From assembly GCA_946894095.1 (NCBI GenBank), contig OX335645.2:24785680-24849679 (forward strand): DNA of 64,000 nucleotides. The letters are read 5' to 3'. The notes beneath the pieces are model-generated. The model searched no databases. It had not been told where the DNA came from and saw only the letters and a program-made list of their open reading frames with translations. This document shows, one piece after another, positions 1-9,987 of this stretch. The stretch is from Incurvaria masculella. Its lineage: Eukaryota; Arthropoda; Insecta; Lepidoptera; Incurvariidae. A program made the translations under genes and the position numbers. How positions within the stretch are numbered: position 1 is the first letter of the stretch; each line of letters begins with the position of its first letter.

Positions 1-1535
1 AGTAACCCATCCAGAAACTGGCTGCACCCAGTATTGCTTAACCTCCAGTCCGTCTGTCCAACATCTTCTTAAGTGAGGAAGGGATCCTATAGTTGAACCA
101 CGGCCAGCCTCAACGTTTGAAGAATAACCCATCCAGAAACCGACTGCACCCAGTATTGCTTAACCTCCAGTCTGTCTGTTTAACCTCTTCTTAAGTAAGG
201 AAGGGATCCTATAGTTGACACACGGCCAGGTAACCCTTGAAGAATAACCCATCCCGTAACCGACTGCACCCAGTATTGGTTAATCTCCAGTCCGTCCGTC
301 CATCATCTTCTTAAGTAAGGAAGGGATCCTATAGTTGAACCACGCCCAGCCTCAACGTTTGAAGAGTAGCCCATCCAGTAACCGACTGCACCCAGTATTG
401 CTTAACCTCCAGTCCGTCTGTTTAATATATTCCTGAGTAAGGAACAGATCCTGTAGTTGAATTACGGCCAGCCTTCATCTTTGAAGAGTAACCCATCCAG
501 AAACTGGCTGCACCCAGTATTGCTTAACCTCCAGTCCGTCTGTCCAACATCTTCTTAAGTAAGAAAGGGATCCTATAGTTGACACACGGCCAGGTAACCC
601 TTGAAGAATAACCCATCCCGTAACCGACTGCACCCAGTATTGGTTAACCTCCAGTCCGTTCGTCCAACATCTTCTTAAGTGAGGAAGGGATCCTATAGTT
701 GAACCACGGCCAGCCTCAACGTTTGAAGAGTAGCCCATCCAGTAACCGACTGCACCCAGTATTGCTTAACCTCCAGTCCGTCTGTCCAATATATTCCTGA
801 GTAAGGAACAGATCCTGTAGTTGAACTACGGCTAGCCTTCATCTTTGAAGAGTAACCCATCCAGAAACTGGCTGCACCCAGTATTGCTTAACCTTCAGTC
901 CGTCTGTCCAACATCTTCTTAAGTAAGGAAGGGATCCTATAGTTGAACCACGCCCAGCCTCAACATTTGAAGAGTAGCCCAGCCAGTAACCGACTGCACC
1001 CAGTATTGGTTTACCTCCAGTCCGTCTGTCCAACATCTATTTAAGTAAGGAAGGGATCCTATAGTTGAGCCACGGCCAGTCGCAACGTTTGAAGAGTAAC
1101 CCATCCAGAAACCGACTGCACCCAGTATTGCTTAACCTACTGTCTACCTACTGTCCGTCTGTCCAACATCTATTTAAGTAAGGAAGGGATCCTATAGTTG
1201 AGCCACGGCCAGTCGCAACGTTTGAAGAGTGACCCATCCAGTAACCGACTGCACCCAGTATTCCTTAACCGCAATTCCGTCTGTCCAACATCTTCTAAAG
1301 TAAGGAAGGTATCCTATAGTTGAACCACGGCCAGCCTCAACGTTTGAAGAGTAACCCATCCAGAAACCGACTGCACCCAGTATTGGTTAATCTCCAGTCA
1401 GTCAGTCCAACATCTTGTTAAGTAAGTAAGGGATCCTATAGTTGACTCACGGCCAGCCTCAAGGTTTGAAGAGTAACCGATGCAGTAACTGACTGCACCC
1501 AGTATTGCTTAGCCTCCAGTCCATCAGTCCGACAT
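1..1535. repeat. Satellite array, unit about 121 bp
   Basis: About 13 head-to-tail copies of a unit of about 121 bp. The anchor TGCACCCAGTATTG recurs near 25, 147, 268, 388, 510, 631, 751, 873, 995, 1113, 1253, 1375 and 1497. Copies differ by scattered substitutions, and neighbours alternate between variants ending CTCAACGTTTGAAG and GTAACCCTTGAAG, which suggests a higher-order dimer. The copy near 1113 is about 19 bp longer because a short CTACTGTC-like segment is doubled. Open frames across it are by-products of the periodicity. The array continues beyond the left edge. Confidence 0.95.
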
Positions 1536-1767
1536 CTCCTTCTCAATTATTTGTGGCGGACAAAGATTTTACAAATCTCGATCCCTAAGAAAATTTTTTC
1601 ACCTATCCAACGGCCTGGCTTAATTGAAACAATAATGACAATACTCAATAAATAGGTAAAAAAAATAAATATATAAATTGCAAGATACACGATTAATTTT
1701 ATTGAAATATCCTTTCCATCTCGCCTCTATGCTATCTCCTAAAATCACGAGGTCACGCGCCGATTAC

Positions 1768-1937
1768 CTTGCGCGGCCTGCGGCGTCGCGCGTCGGCGGC
1801 GGCGGGGGTTGGGCGCGGGCGGCGGAGACGGCGCGGAGCGACGACGCTCGCCTGGCTTGGCTTAGCGGCTGCACGTCCTGCGCGCGGCCGTCGCGGGTCA
1901 AACTAGATCGGAAGAGTTCGGGCTCGTTCGTGCTCAT
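1768..1937 (-). CDS. Possible GC-rich first coding exon of an unrecognised gene
   Basis: Minus-strand frame opening with ATG at 1935-1937 (MSTNEPELFRSS...) and continuing through an Arg/Ala-rich stretch and a run of five prolines. A candidate donor AAG|GTAATC lies at the low edge. The DNA is strongly GC- and CpG-rich against AT-rich surroundings, as expected of a promoter-proximal first exon. No downstream exon is visible before the window ends, and the satellite array would sit in the first intron. A plus-strand frame also crosses the block (1678-1998), so strand and coding status are uncertain. No family recognised. Confidence 0.3.
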
Positions 1938-2120
1938 ACGTTTTACGCTAGCGCGAGCAAGGGGGCGCACTGTATACGACTATACTCTTTCCGCATGAAT
2001 CAAGCGCGGACGCAATGTGCGACGTAAGTGACCGAAATCACTTATCTCGTTCTCTCATTTAGTCTGTTCAACTTTTAAAGGTTCAAAGTCTATTGTGACT
2101 AGATTTGAGGCGTTTTGACT

Positions 2121-2215
2121 GTACAAAGCGCTCACGGTTCATAGCATGTGCGCCGTGTACGCTGTCAAATGGCTGTCATCGAGTTGTTATTAAGCGTGTT
2201 TATCTGTAGTTCTGT
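2121..2215 (+). repeat. Direct repeat, left copy
   Basis: This segment resembles 3410-3500. Both contain a GCATGTGCGCCGTGTACxCTG core followed by TCAAATGGCT, a TCATCGAG motif and similar flanks. By eye they are about 80% identical. Probably two relics of one dispersed element; no coding or terminal signature seen. Confidence 0.6.
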
Positions 2216-2472
2216 GATCGTATGCACTTTTATTATGAAATAACGAAGGCCTTTCGCCGTGTGTTAGTCTAGTTAAACAATTCTAGGCCTGAAATAACCA
2301 CTCTCGATACTAACAAGGCATTTTCGAGGTAGTTAGGTTAGGCTTTGACAAATATGTCTCCTCAAATTCGTTTTGATTTGATATCGTGCGATTGTTGCTA
2401 TTAGCTGTGATATCAATTCGGAACACAAGTATTCACTGTATTCGCTTTCTCTGCGATATTTGCAATGTACGC

Positions 2473-2507
2473 ATTTCGGAATGCAGGGTTAGTCAGCATT
2501 CCGAAAT
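2473..2507. repeat. Perfect 12-bp inverted repeat
   Basis: ATTTCGGAATGC at 2473-2484 is matched exactly by its reverse complement at 2496-2507 across an 11-nt loop. No T-run follows and no flanking element was recognised. Confidence 0.75.
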
Positions 2508-3409
2508 CCGTATATGTATTGCGGAGAATTCACAATGTATTCATTCACACTCCCGTGAATGTCATTCTGACTTAAGGGACGTGACTCTGGCCCCTTGGTC
2601 CGAATTGGGTTGACGGTGCTCACAAATATATTGTCGTGCAAACACCTGGTCCGAATCAGTATTCGCGAATACTGCAATACTTGCCTTATCAAATCGGACC
2701 GATTGTGAGCGTGCTAACGGTAACGGTAACACAAAGTAACCTCAAACTATTGTTTGAAGTATCTTCAACCAAAAACAGTATTTAATGTTCAACAATGCAT
2801 TTGCAAGCGGATAACTATTTACTAATATTATGTGATAATGACAGTGATGAGAAAGGTGATTTTGAGATGATGATAGACATAGAATTTGGCAAATGGGCGA
2901 AATAGTAGTAGAACGATAATGAAGAGAGTTCGCATTTCTGCAGTATTGCACACGGTTACATAGTTACAGCAGCCAAAGGGCGAGCGGAAGCGGTGACGTG
3001 TTTTATTTTACATCCTGTGTCCTCTACTTGCAGCATCAAAATCATATTTGCCGCGCGATCTATGGCTGCCGCTGACAGCGCTCACGGTTTTGTCCTGAGC
3101 ATCGTAAGCACTTGAACGATGACATCATCGTGACCTTGGTACAGTCGTTTTGTCTGAAATCTATACACCGGAAATAGAGACAAATTTGAGATCTCTTTCT
3201 GACATGCTGACGTCAACCATAGAGTAAAAGGGACTTATAAATTCCTTCTCTTTCCAGTGTATACATTTGATAAGTAACGACTGTACCGTAAGGATCATAC
3301 CTTACAATCTTGCATTTGTGAGCACTGTGAGCGCGTTTCGGACCAACTGTATTCACGCTGTCAGCGTTTGAGCGCAATTCGGACCATAGCCTAGACCGCA
3401 CACAGATCG

Positions 3410-3500
3410 TTCAAAGCGCATACGGTTGAGAGCATGTGCGCCGTGTACCCTGTCAAATGGCTTTCATCGAGATGTCATTAATCTATTCTGTGGTTACGGT
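3410..3500 (+). repeat. Direct repeat, right copy
   Basis: Partner of the segment at 2121-2215, same orientation, about 80% identical by eye. Confidence 0.6.
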
Positions 3501-3539
3501 GTTTACCCCGAACATGTGGACAGACGTTCTCTTTTATAT

Positions 3540-3608
3540 AAGTAGAGAAGAGAAGAAGAGAAGAGAAGAAGAGACGAGAATAGAAGAAGAGATAAAAAAG
3601 AGAAGAAA
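3540..3608 (+). repeat. Purine-rich (AGAAG)n microsatellite
   Basis: Imperfect runs of AGAAGAG and GAAGAA. The plus-strand frame across it reads a Glu/Lys/Arg run that is simple sequence and not a gene. Confidence 0.9.
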
Positions 3609-4697
3609 GTTATCAAGCATAAAAGTTTTGATTCGGAGTCTACAAACAAGTATTTTAATTTAACTAATACCTTAGATGAAAAAGAATGGATACAATACCT
3701 CCATACTGACGATAGTTCAAAAGCGTTCCTATTTTTAAAAAAACTCACACACCTTTACTTTTACATGCACACCAAACTCTAATACGTAAAGGCTGTGGTT
3801 AAGGGTAATAGAGCAGGACCAAGGTATAAGGAAATGCATCAAAAGTGACAAATAGATTCATCTAATCGTGGAAGAATGAAAGGAGACAACAATTTCCCTA
3901 AATTGAATTAGTTATAGCATGAGAAAAAGGGATGGTGACATTTGTGACGTCTGGTCGTAGATATAGTGCAAAATTTATCCTAATCCATCATGACACATCA
4001 ACCATGCACGCATGCTAAGCCCTTTGACCAGAATGGCGCGTCAAAACTAAATGAAAAATGAAAGTGAAAAGAGCAGGGTTGCCAAAAATGATCACAAAAA
4101 TAAACAACTATATATTGTATTGTACATTAAAATATTAAGGTTCCTATTTAGTGATAGTGGTCAGAACAAGTAGTACCATGATTGTATAGTTAACAAGGCA
4201 TCAAATAATCTTTTGATGCCTATAATGCCATAAAAAATATTAATGGAATGATTCTTTAAACCATCGTTTTTCTGAGTAAAAATCATCGATATTAAGGATA
4301 AATTAATAAAGTCGAATATACACGGTTTGTAAATATTTAAATCATAAAATAAAATAAACACAAAGAGGGAATCATTAATGTATTGCAAGTATGGGTCAAA
4401 CATTGCAAAACAAATAATATTGATTATTCTTGAATTGTCCATGTTTGCATTTTATGCATTTAAAAATTTCGTTCAATGCGTTTTAGATGCTAAAAAATTG
4501 TCCAAATAATAGTCAGTACAGTGTTATGTAAAACCTGTTAATGATTATTGCCGTTCGCCGTAAATGTGTGATGGTATTTTGATAAACCACTAAGTTCTTT
4601 CTTTTTACAATGTTTTTAATTTCCTTCACATAGGTTCAGTTTATTACGCTTTTGTCCTTTTGTCGCGGCTTTAATCCCCGGATTGGGGGATTACTTT

Positions 4698-4730
4698 AAC
4701 TTTATCATATACATAATATATGATAAAGTT
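4698..4730. repeat. Perfect 13-bp inverted repeat
   Basis: AACTTTATCATAT at 4698-4710 pairs exactly with 4718-4730, with a 7-nt loop. AT-rich; likely a MITE terminus relic or chance palindrome. Confidence 0.7.
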
Positions 4731-5457
4731 TTACATTTACATATTTTTCGATAATAGCCCTAAGAAGATGGAGTCTATGATTAAATGTAGCAGGTTGAAG
4801 AAATGAATACTCATTCAATGACAAAAGGACTTTTGAGTCAAGAAACGACTTGAGAATTTTAATCTTTATGGAAACGAGCTGTCTGTCACATGCAAAATTT
4901 TGACCATTTTCAAGGATGTACCTTTTTATCACAGCCTCAGAACTAAGACATATTATACAAACATCCTAAACGACATTATAAAAAATAATGAACAGTACGT
5001 AGACTATCGTTTTGTGGCAGCCCTACTTGTTTTTAAAATAAAATTTAGTTCAATTTATAATACTGAAATGAAAACAAAAATAAAAATCGAACTGACAATT
5101 TAAGTTTGCTTGTGCCAACCCTGTTTGCGCCTTTACAACACATAAAAGGTTTCAGGTCAACTAAACTAAAAATATACTGAATATGCTTGTACTTACACAT
5201 GGAATGTGATTCCATTGCTCTTGTTGTGCTTATTAGTGTTATTTCGACATTTGTCAACCACACAAAACATGTTGAAGGCATTTTGTTGATATTTTGAAAT
5301 CTTGCCCAACTGACGCGCATGGATTGACGTTTGACCCCGACCGAGAGCATATGAGCTGACTGAGCGTATTTTTGACGGACCGTAAAATTTTTTTAGTCCC
5401 CTATCCATTCCTTTTTCATCTAAGACTAATACACAATAATTTAACACAACAACTTCC

Positions 5458-5463
5458 TTTATT
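5458..5463 (-). terminator. Poly(A) signal of the large gene
   Basis: AATAAA on the minus strand, about 140 nt past the stop codon at 5602-5604, at a normal distance for a 3' UTR. Confidence 0.6.
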
Positions 5464-5601
5464 TTCATATCATTTCTCGCTGGTATACTGTTAGTTTAAT
5501 ATGAGTTCACCAATATGATCTTAAATGAACAAGTAACCTCATGACTCAAACAAATCTTTGCAACATATCTATAGATTTCACAAAACATTTAAGTCACAAA
5601 T

Positions 5602-5778
5602 TTAACCAAATAATAATTTCATATAACTCTTGTGATAGAACTCTTGGCTGAAACTGGGTTTCAGATGTAGAGTTGCCGGCAGCGGGGCGGGGGCAGCGGG
5701 AGCTAGGAGGCGTCGGAAGCGGCGGAGGAGGTGACGGTCGAAAGTGTGCTCGGGCACCTCTCTTCCCAATCGATAATC
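5602..5778 (-). CDS. Large coiled-coil gene, last coding exon (exon 13)
   Basis: Acceptor TTATTTGCAG|GATTAT at 5778/5779. Read in phase 0, as required by the preceding exon, it gives 58 residues from DYRLGREVPEHTFDRHLL through an Arg-rich segment and an Ala/Pro tract to a TAA at 5602-5604. Base composition is much richer in GC than its surroundings. Another frame across the exon reads a Pro-rich peptide and is also open, so if an exon was missed between 17.6 and 5.8 kb the C terminus would change. The C-terminal tail has no recognised motif. Confidence 0.65.
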   Translation of the reverse strand, partial: DYRLGREVPEHTFDRHLLRRFRRLLAPAAPAPLPATLHLKPSFSQEFYHKSYMKLLFG

Positions 5779-5855
5779 CTGCAAATAATCTTTGTTAGAA
5801 CTAAAATCAGTAAAATGGGAAAGTGGCCTCAACGCCTTGATCATAATTACTAACA

Positions 5856-5906
5856 TTCATAGCAAACTACAATATTGACTCGGTCAATATTGTAGTTTGC
5901 TATGAA
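5856..5906. repeat. Perfect 24-bp hairpin with a 3-nt loop
   Basis: Positions 5856-5879 (starting TTCATAGCAAAC) are the exact reverse complement of 5883-5906, separated only by TCG. It lies in the last intron, about 80 bp before the acceptor of the last coding exon. Confidence 0.95.
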
Positions 5907-6042
5907 TCGGTCTTTGTTAAAACATACTGGTATTTTTTTTTTCAAATTATATTTTTTCCACACAAATAAATATTTAAACTACATGAACGCATCACCTAAT
6001 AACACACAAGAAAAGCCGTTAGTGTTATAAGCAGCGAAGTAG

Positions 6043-6590
6043 GTTGAGAGACGGACTCAATGGGTTGGGCGGCCTTCGGAAAACTTAAATTCGCTCTGAG
6101 GTCCGACCTCCCGCAAAATTTAAAGACCCAAATATATGACCAGTGCGTCCTCCCTGTTATGACGTACGGGTGTGAAACGTGGACTCTGACGGTCGCCGTT
6201 GTCTAAAGGTGGAAAGATGCCAGCGAGCGAGCAATGGAGCGAGCCATGCACTATTACTTATTCTGTGGCCATGCTGGGAATATCGCTAGGGGATATGGTG
6301 CGTAACGAGGCAATCCGCCAACGTACTAAAGTAGCCGATATTGTACACCAGTTGGCTAAGCTCAAATGGCAGTGGGCTGGTCACGTCAGCCGAAGAGACA
6401 ACGACCGTTGGAGTAACCGTGTCCTACACTGGCGGCCGTGGGCAGAAAAACGGAGTGTGGGAAGACCACCCGCCAGGTGGAACGACGACATCAAGTGCGT
6501 CGGGGAGGACTGGAAAAACATTGGAGAGGCGTATGTCCAGGAGTGGACGCAAACACGCTGACTGACTGACTGACTGACTGTTAAAACCAT
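6043..6590 (+). mobile_element. 5'-truncated RTE-type LINE, reverse transcriptase C terminus
   Basis: The plus strand carries the C-terminal part of an RTE-clade ORF2: the motif around YGCETWTLTVA at 6165-6200, then LAKLKWQWAGHVSRRD, RSVGRPPARW and EAYVQEWTQTR, ending at a TGA near 6561. The frame has a small insertion with disrupted codons near 6205-6265, so it is dead. The 3' end is a (GACT)n tail, as in RTE elements. The copy at 30,520-31,228 has the same 3' half. Target-site duplication not identified. Confidence 0.85.
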
Positions 6591-6670
6591 AGGCTTCGAT
6601 GTAAAAACATACAGAGTTAACTGACGGATCAGACCAAAAACAAAAGGTACGGAGTTTTCTTTTTTTTTTT

Positions 6671-7446
6671 AACACGCTTTTATTAGCTTGGGTTGTATGT
6701 ATGTATGTAATGGAATCTTTGAGATTAATTTTCACCAGTTTCCAGAAGTCTGATTAATTTGAAACTTTGCATACGTATCAAGGACCGATGACAATGCAAT
6801 AATTTCATAACAGTATCCCATTATCCTTATTAGGACCGCCAGGATAACACGCTTTTTTATTAACTTGGGTTGTATGTATCTATGTATGTAATGGAATTTT
6901 TGAGATTAATTTTCACCAGTTTCCAGAAGTCTGATTAATTTGAAACTTTGCAAACGTATCAAGGACCGATGACAATGCAATAATTTCATAACAGTTTCCC
7001 ATTATCCTTATTAGGACCGCCAGGATAACACGCTTTTATTATTAGCTTGGGTTGTATGTAACTATGTATGTAATGGAATCTTTGAGATTAATTTTCACCA
7101 TTTTCCAGAAGTCTGATTAATTTGAAACTTTGCATACGTATCAAGTACCGATGACAATGCAATAATTTCAACAGTATCCCATTATCCTTATTAGGACCGC
7201 CAGGATTCATAAATTCTTTTATAGATCCTCTGTAGTGGAGTAAAAGAGACAGAGCTAGTTATTAAAAATACGCTTTTATATAAGCTTGGGTTGTATACAT
7301 CTATGAATGTAATGGAATCTTTGAGATTAATTTTCACCAGTTTCCAGAAGTCTTTAATTTGAAACTTTGCATACGTATCAAGGACCGATAACAATGCAAT
7401 AATTTCATAACAGTTTCCCATTATCCTTATTAGGACCGCCAGGATT
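6671..7446 (+). repeat. Four tandem copies of a unit of about 180 bp
   Basis: Units start at 6671, 6845, 7026 and 7266 with A(A/T)ACGCTTTT and end in a conserved block, CATTATCCTTATTAGGACCG followed by CCAGGAT. The first three are nearly identical. Before the fourth there is an extra 60 bp (TCATAAATTCTTTTATAGATC...), part of which recurs after it. A truncated fifth start appears near 7543. No ORF. It directly follows the RTE tail and a poly(T) run, so it may be part of an element or a local satellite. Confidence 0.9.
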
Positions 7447-7610
7447 AATACATTATTCTATAGATCCTCTGTAGTAATAATAACTAATTGATAAATCAAA
7501 CTAAAAAATGAAAAATAAATAATAGTTTAAAAAAACTAAAAAAACACGCTTTTATAGCTAACCGAACTAAAAAATATAAAATAATTTTTAATTTTAAAGA
7601 GTTTATATCA

Positions 7611-7904
7611 CAGTAGTAGAAGATCGAACAATCAATCAAAATTTATCACCTCAAAATAAAATTATAATAAAGTTTAAGTTATTAACAAAATAATTCAATT
7701 CAGAGTAAATAGCGTGGGGTGCTTGATAAAGTAAATGTAACAATCATTCTATTGGCAACTATCTATGAGAGGAGAGTTATGAAAAGTAGTAAAATGCACC
7801 CCACGATTTTTACGCTGAATTGAATTATTTTGTTAATAACTTAAACTTTATTATAATTTTATTTTGAGGTGATACATTCTGATTGATTGTTCGATCTTCT
7901 ACTG
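7611..7904. mobile_element. Inverted-repeat (foldback) element, arms about 110 bp
   Basis: The left arm 7611-7722 and right arm 7796-7904 are reverse complements with a few mismatches. Both contain ATTCAATTCAG and GTGGGGTGC. The 73-nt spacer has no ORF. Terminal duplication not clear. Probably a MITE of DNA-transposon origin. Confidence 0.85.
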
Positions 7905-7993
7905 TACGATTCTGATTGACGCAAATTTTGGAAATGTACTGTAAATGTACTGGAAATGTACGGTCATGACCATAATTGTAACAAAATAAATAT

Positions 7994-8021
7994 TTCATTT
8001 CATTTCATTTCATTTCATTTC
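7994..8021 (+). repeat. (CATTT)n microsatellite
   Basis: Five to six tandem CATTT units after a near-duplicated AAATGTACTGT/GGAAATGTAC stretch. It resembles a retroelement tail, but no coding relic is adjacent. Confidence 0.85.
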
Positions 8022-8659
8022 TTTAATCATTTTGTCAATAAAATATACTGAATACTGAATACTGAATTATTTGATGTTGTCCTTGAATATTTTGTAATAA
8101 AATATCACCTAGAAATCTGCAATATAGGTTAAATAAAATTAAAGAATTTATAATTTAAAACAAAGTCTTATAATTTAATGATTTAACCCAAAATAATAGA
8201 ACCTTCTTCAAGTTTCATATCTACGGTAATAAAAAGCAAAGTGAATCGACATTTACATTTACGATATTTCAACTATTGCAAAGCAAAGAAAAACCTAATC
8301 AAACATACCCATCGTTCGTACTTCTCTCAACATTATATTTGAAAATACTAGTTCACACAAAATATCAAATAAAACTATCCCATTGAATCCACTCAAACAC
8401 ACTCTATCTGTCAATTCAGTAAAACTATACATCCACATATTTAAATAAAATATTCAACCACTCCAATCCATCTCCTATCTAAAGCCAACAATTTCCATTG
8501 ACATTTATTTCTCTAAATAACATTTTTCTAAACTCTAATCGTACTCCGCATCGACTTATTTTACGCGCGTTACGCGCGACGCAGTCTAAACGCAAATTAA
8601 CAAAACGGCAAAATTAATAAACCGAAATGTATTTGGGCTTCGTAAATTTGATCACATCT

Positions 8660-9396
8660 CTGAATTCCGAACTCGTCTTCAATGGCTCGATATTCGTCAC
8701 CGAAGGAATACTCATGTCCTTTCACTTCTCTACAGCATCCTTAATGATCCCAATGCTCCCTCGTATCTTCGTAATCGGTTTTCATATCTTTGCTCACATG
8801 GTCTCCCACTTAGATCGACCAGCTCTTCGGTACTGGCCATTCCCTCGCACACATCCTCCACGTATTCAGACTCCTTTACAGTGCACGCTGCGAGGCAGTG
8901 GAATCAGCTACCTCCCCATTTACGAAATTCCCCCTCTATCAATGTTTTTAAAAAAATATCTCAAAGCTTATTTTCTGTCTTTATGATTCTTTAATTTTCT
9001 CCCTCATACTTCTTTTAGTTTGTCAGTATTTATTTTTATTTTTTATTTCTTTTGCCAATATATATATATATATTTTCTTTTAATTATATTGTATTAAGTA
9101 TCATCATTTATTTGTTTTTATAAAATATAAATGTAGTATTTAGTATTTATTTATTGATATTTATGTAGTTATATTTATGTACAGTTATATAAGTTATACA
9201 TTTAAGTTTAAGTATAATGTGTATTTGTTGTATATTGTGTAGGAATTATGTTTCCTCTAAAGCTATTTCTCCATAGTTACTACTCGCACTACTGCTCACG
9301 ATACCCAAAGGTAGACTGGTAGAAAATGCCTCCGGCATTAAGTTGTACCTTTTGCCCGAGTTTTTTTGAGTACAATAAACTTATATAAATAAATAA
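8660..9396 (+). mobile_element. Decayed LINE 3' end
   Basis: Around 8880-8985 one plus frame reads VHAARQWNQLPPHLRNSPSI followed by a VFKK-type segment, the pattern seen at the C terminus of several insect non-LTR reverse transcriptases. Upstream the similarity is scattered over frames. Then follow an AT-rich 3' UTR, an ATGCCTCCGGCATTAAGTTG motif at 9326-9345 and a short (ATAA)n end at about 9385-9396. Superfamily not assigned. The 119-codon frame at 8627-8986 is a mosaic and not a gene. Confidence 0.6.
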
Positions 9397-9987
9397 ATTT
9401 GTAAACCTGCAGAAAACAAGACAATATCTGAAACAAAATAAAGGCTCTGAAAATAAAGACATACAACATTTTACACAGATACACAATGGTTTTTTGCAAT
9501 ATATTATTCAGTAATTACTGTTCAAAAAAAACTTATCGATTCGCGTTCAATCTGTTGTCTGGTCTGGGGTCTGGAACTCTGCTTCCCCGTTCACTCGTTC
9601 AATAAAAGTCTATAGTCTATATAGATTTTTCGCGCCCGAAATAATAGATTTATACACAAATTACTTTAACCTTAATCAAAAATTTACATTTAATGTTCTT
9701 GCAATTAAAATCACAAATTAAATAAAAATCTCACTGTCTCTATATTTAAATGTGGAGCAAGCGCCTTCGAGGCAGCTCTAAGCGTCCAAAGCAAATAAAC
9801 ACTAATACTTATTCGAATTTGTTCGACTGTCCTGAATTCCCGTTCTGTTATCTTCGCGCCCCTAGTTGGGTGGGGCGGTTTGTGGGCATCGAGGCTTTGC
9901 CTCATGGCCCAGGTGTCTATTCGCGACCAGCTTCAACTGGTCCGTCGCTGGAGCCTTTGGTGTGGTCGTCCCTGGTTTTTATGGGCG

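Larger units (their letters stand above)
1990..5400. other. Intergenic stretch without a supported gene
   Basis: AT-rich sequence between the GC-rich block and the poly(A) signal of the large minus-strand gene. Only short frames of under about 100 codons occur, none with family resemblance. It holds the hairpins, direct repeat and purine microsatellite listed separately. Confidence 0.6.

Noticed and set aside
475..1036. Minus-strand frames in the left end
   Set aside because: Their internal repeats mirror the 121-bp satellite; not coding.
2332..2342. Interstitial TTAGGTTAGG near the left end
   Set aside because: Only two units; expected by chance in 64 kb.
8627..8986. Plus-strand frame of 119 codons
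   Set aside because: The recognisable LINE peptide is in a different frame, so this frame is a mosaic over a decayed element.
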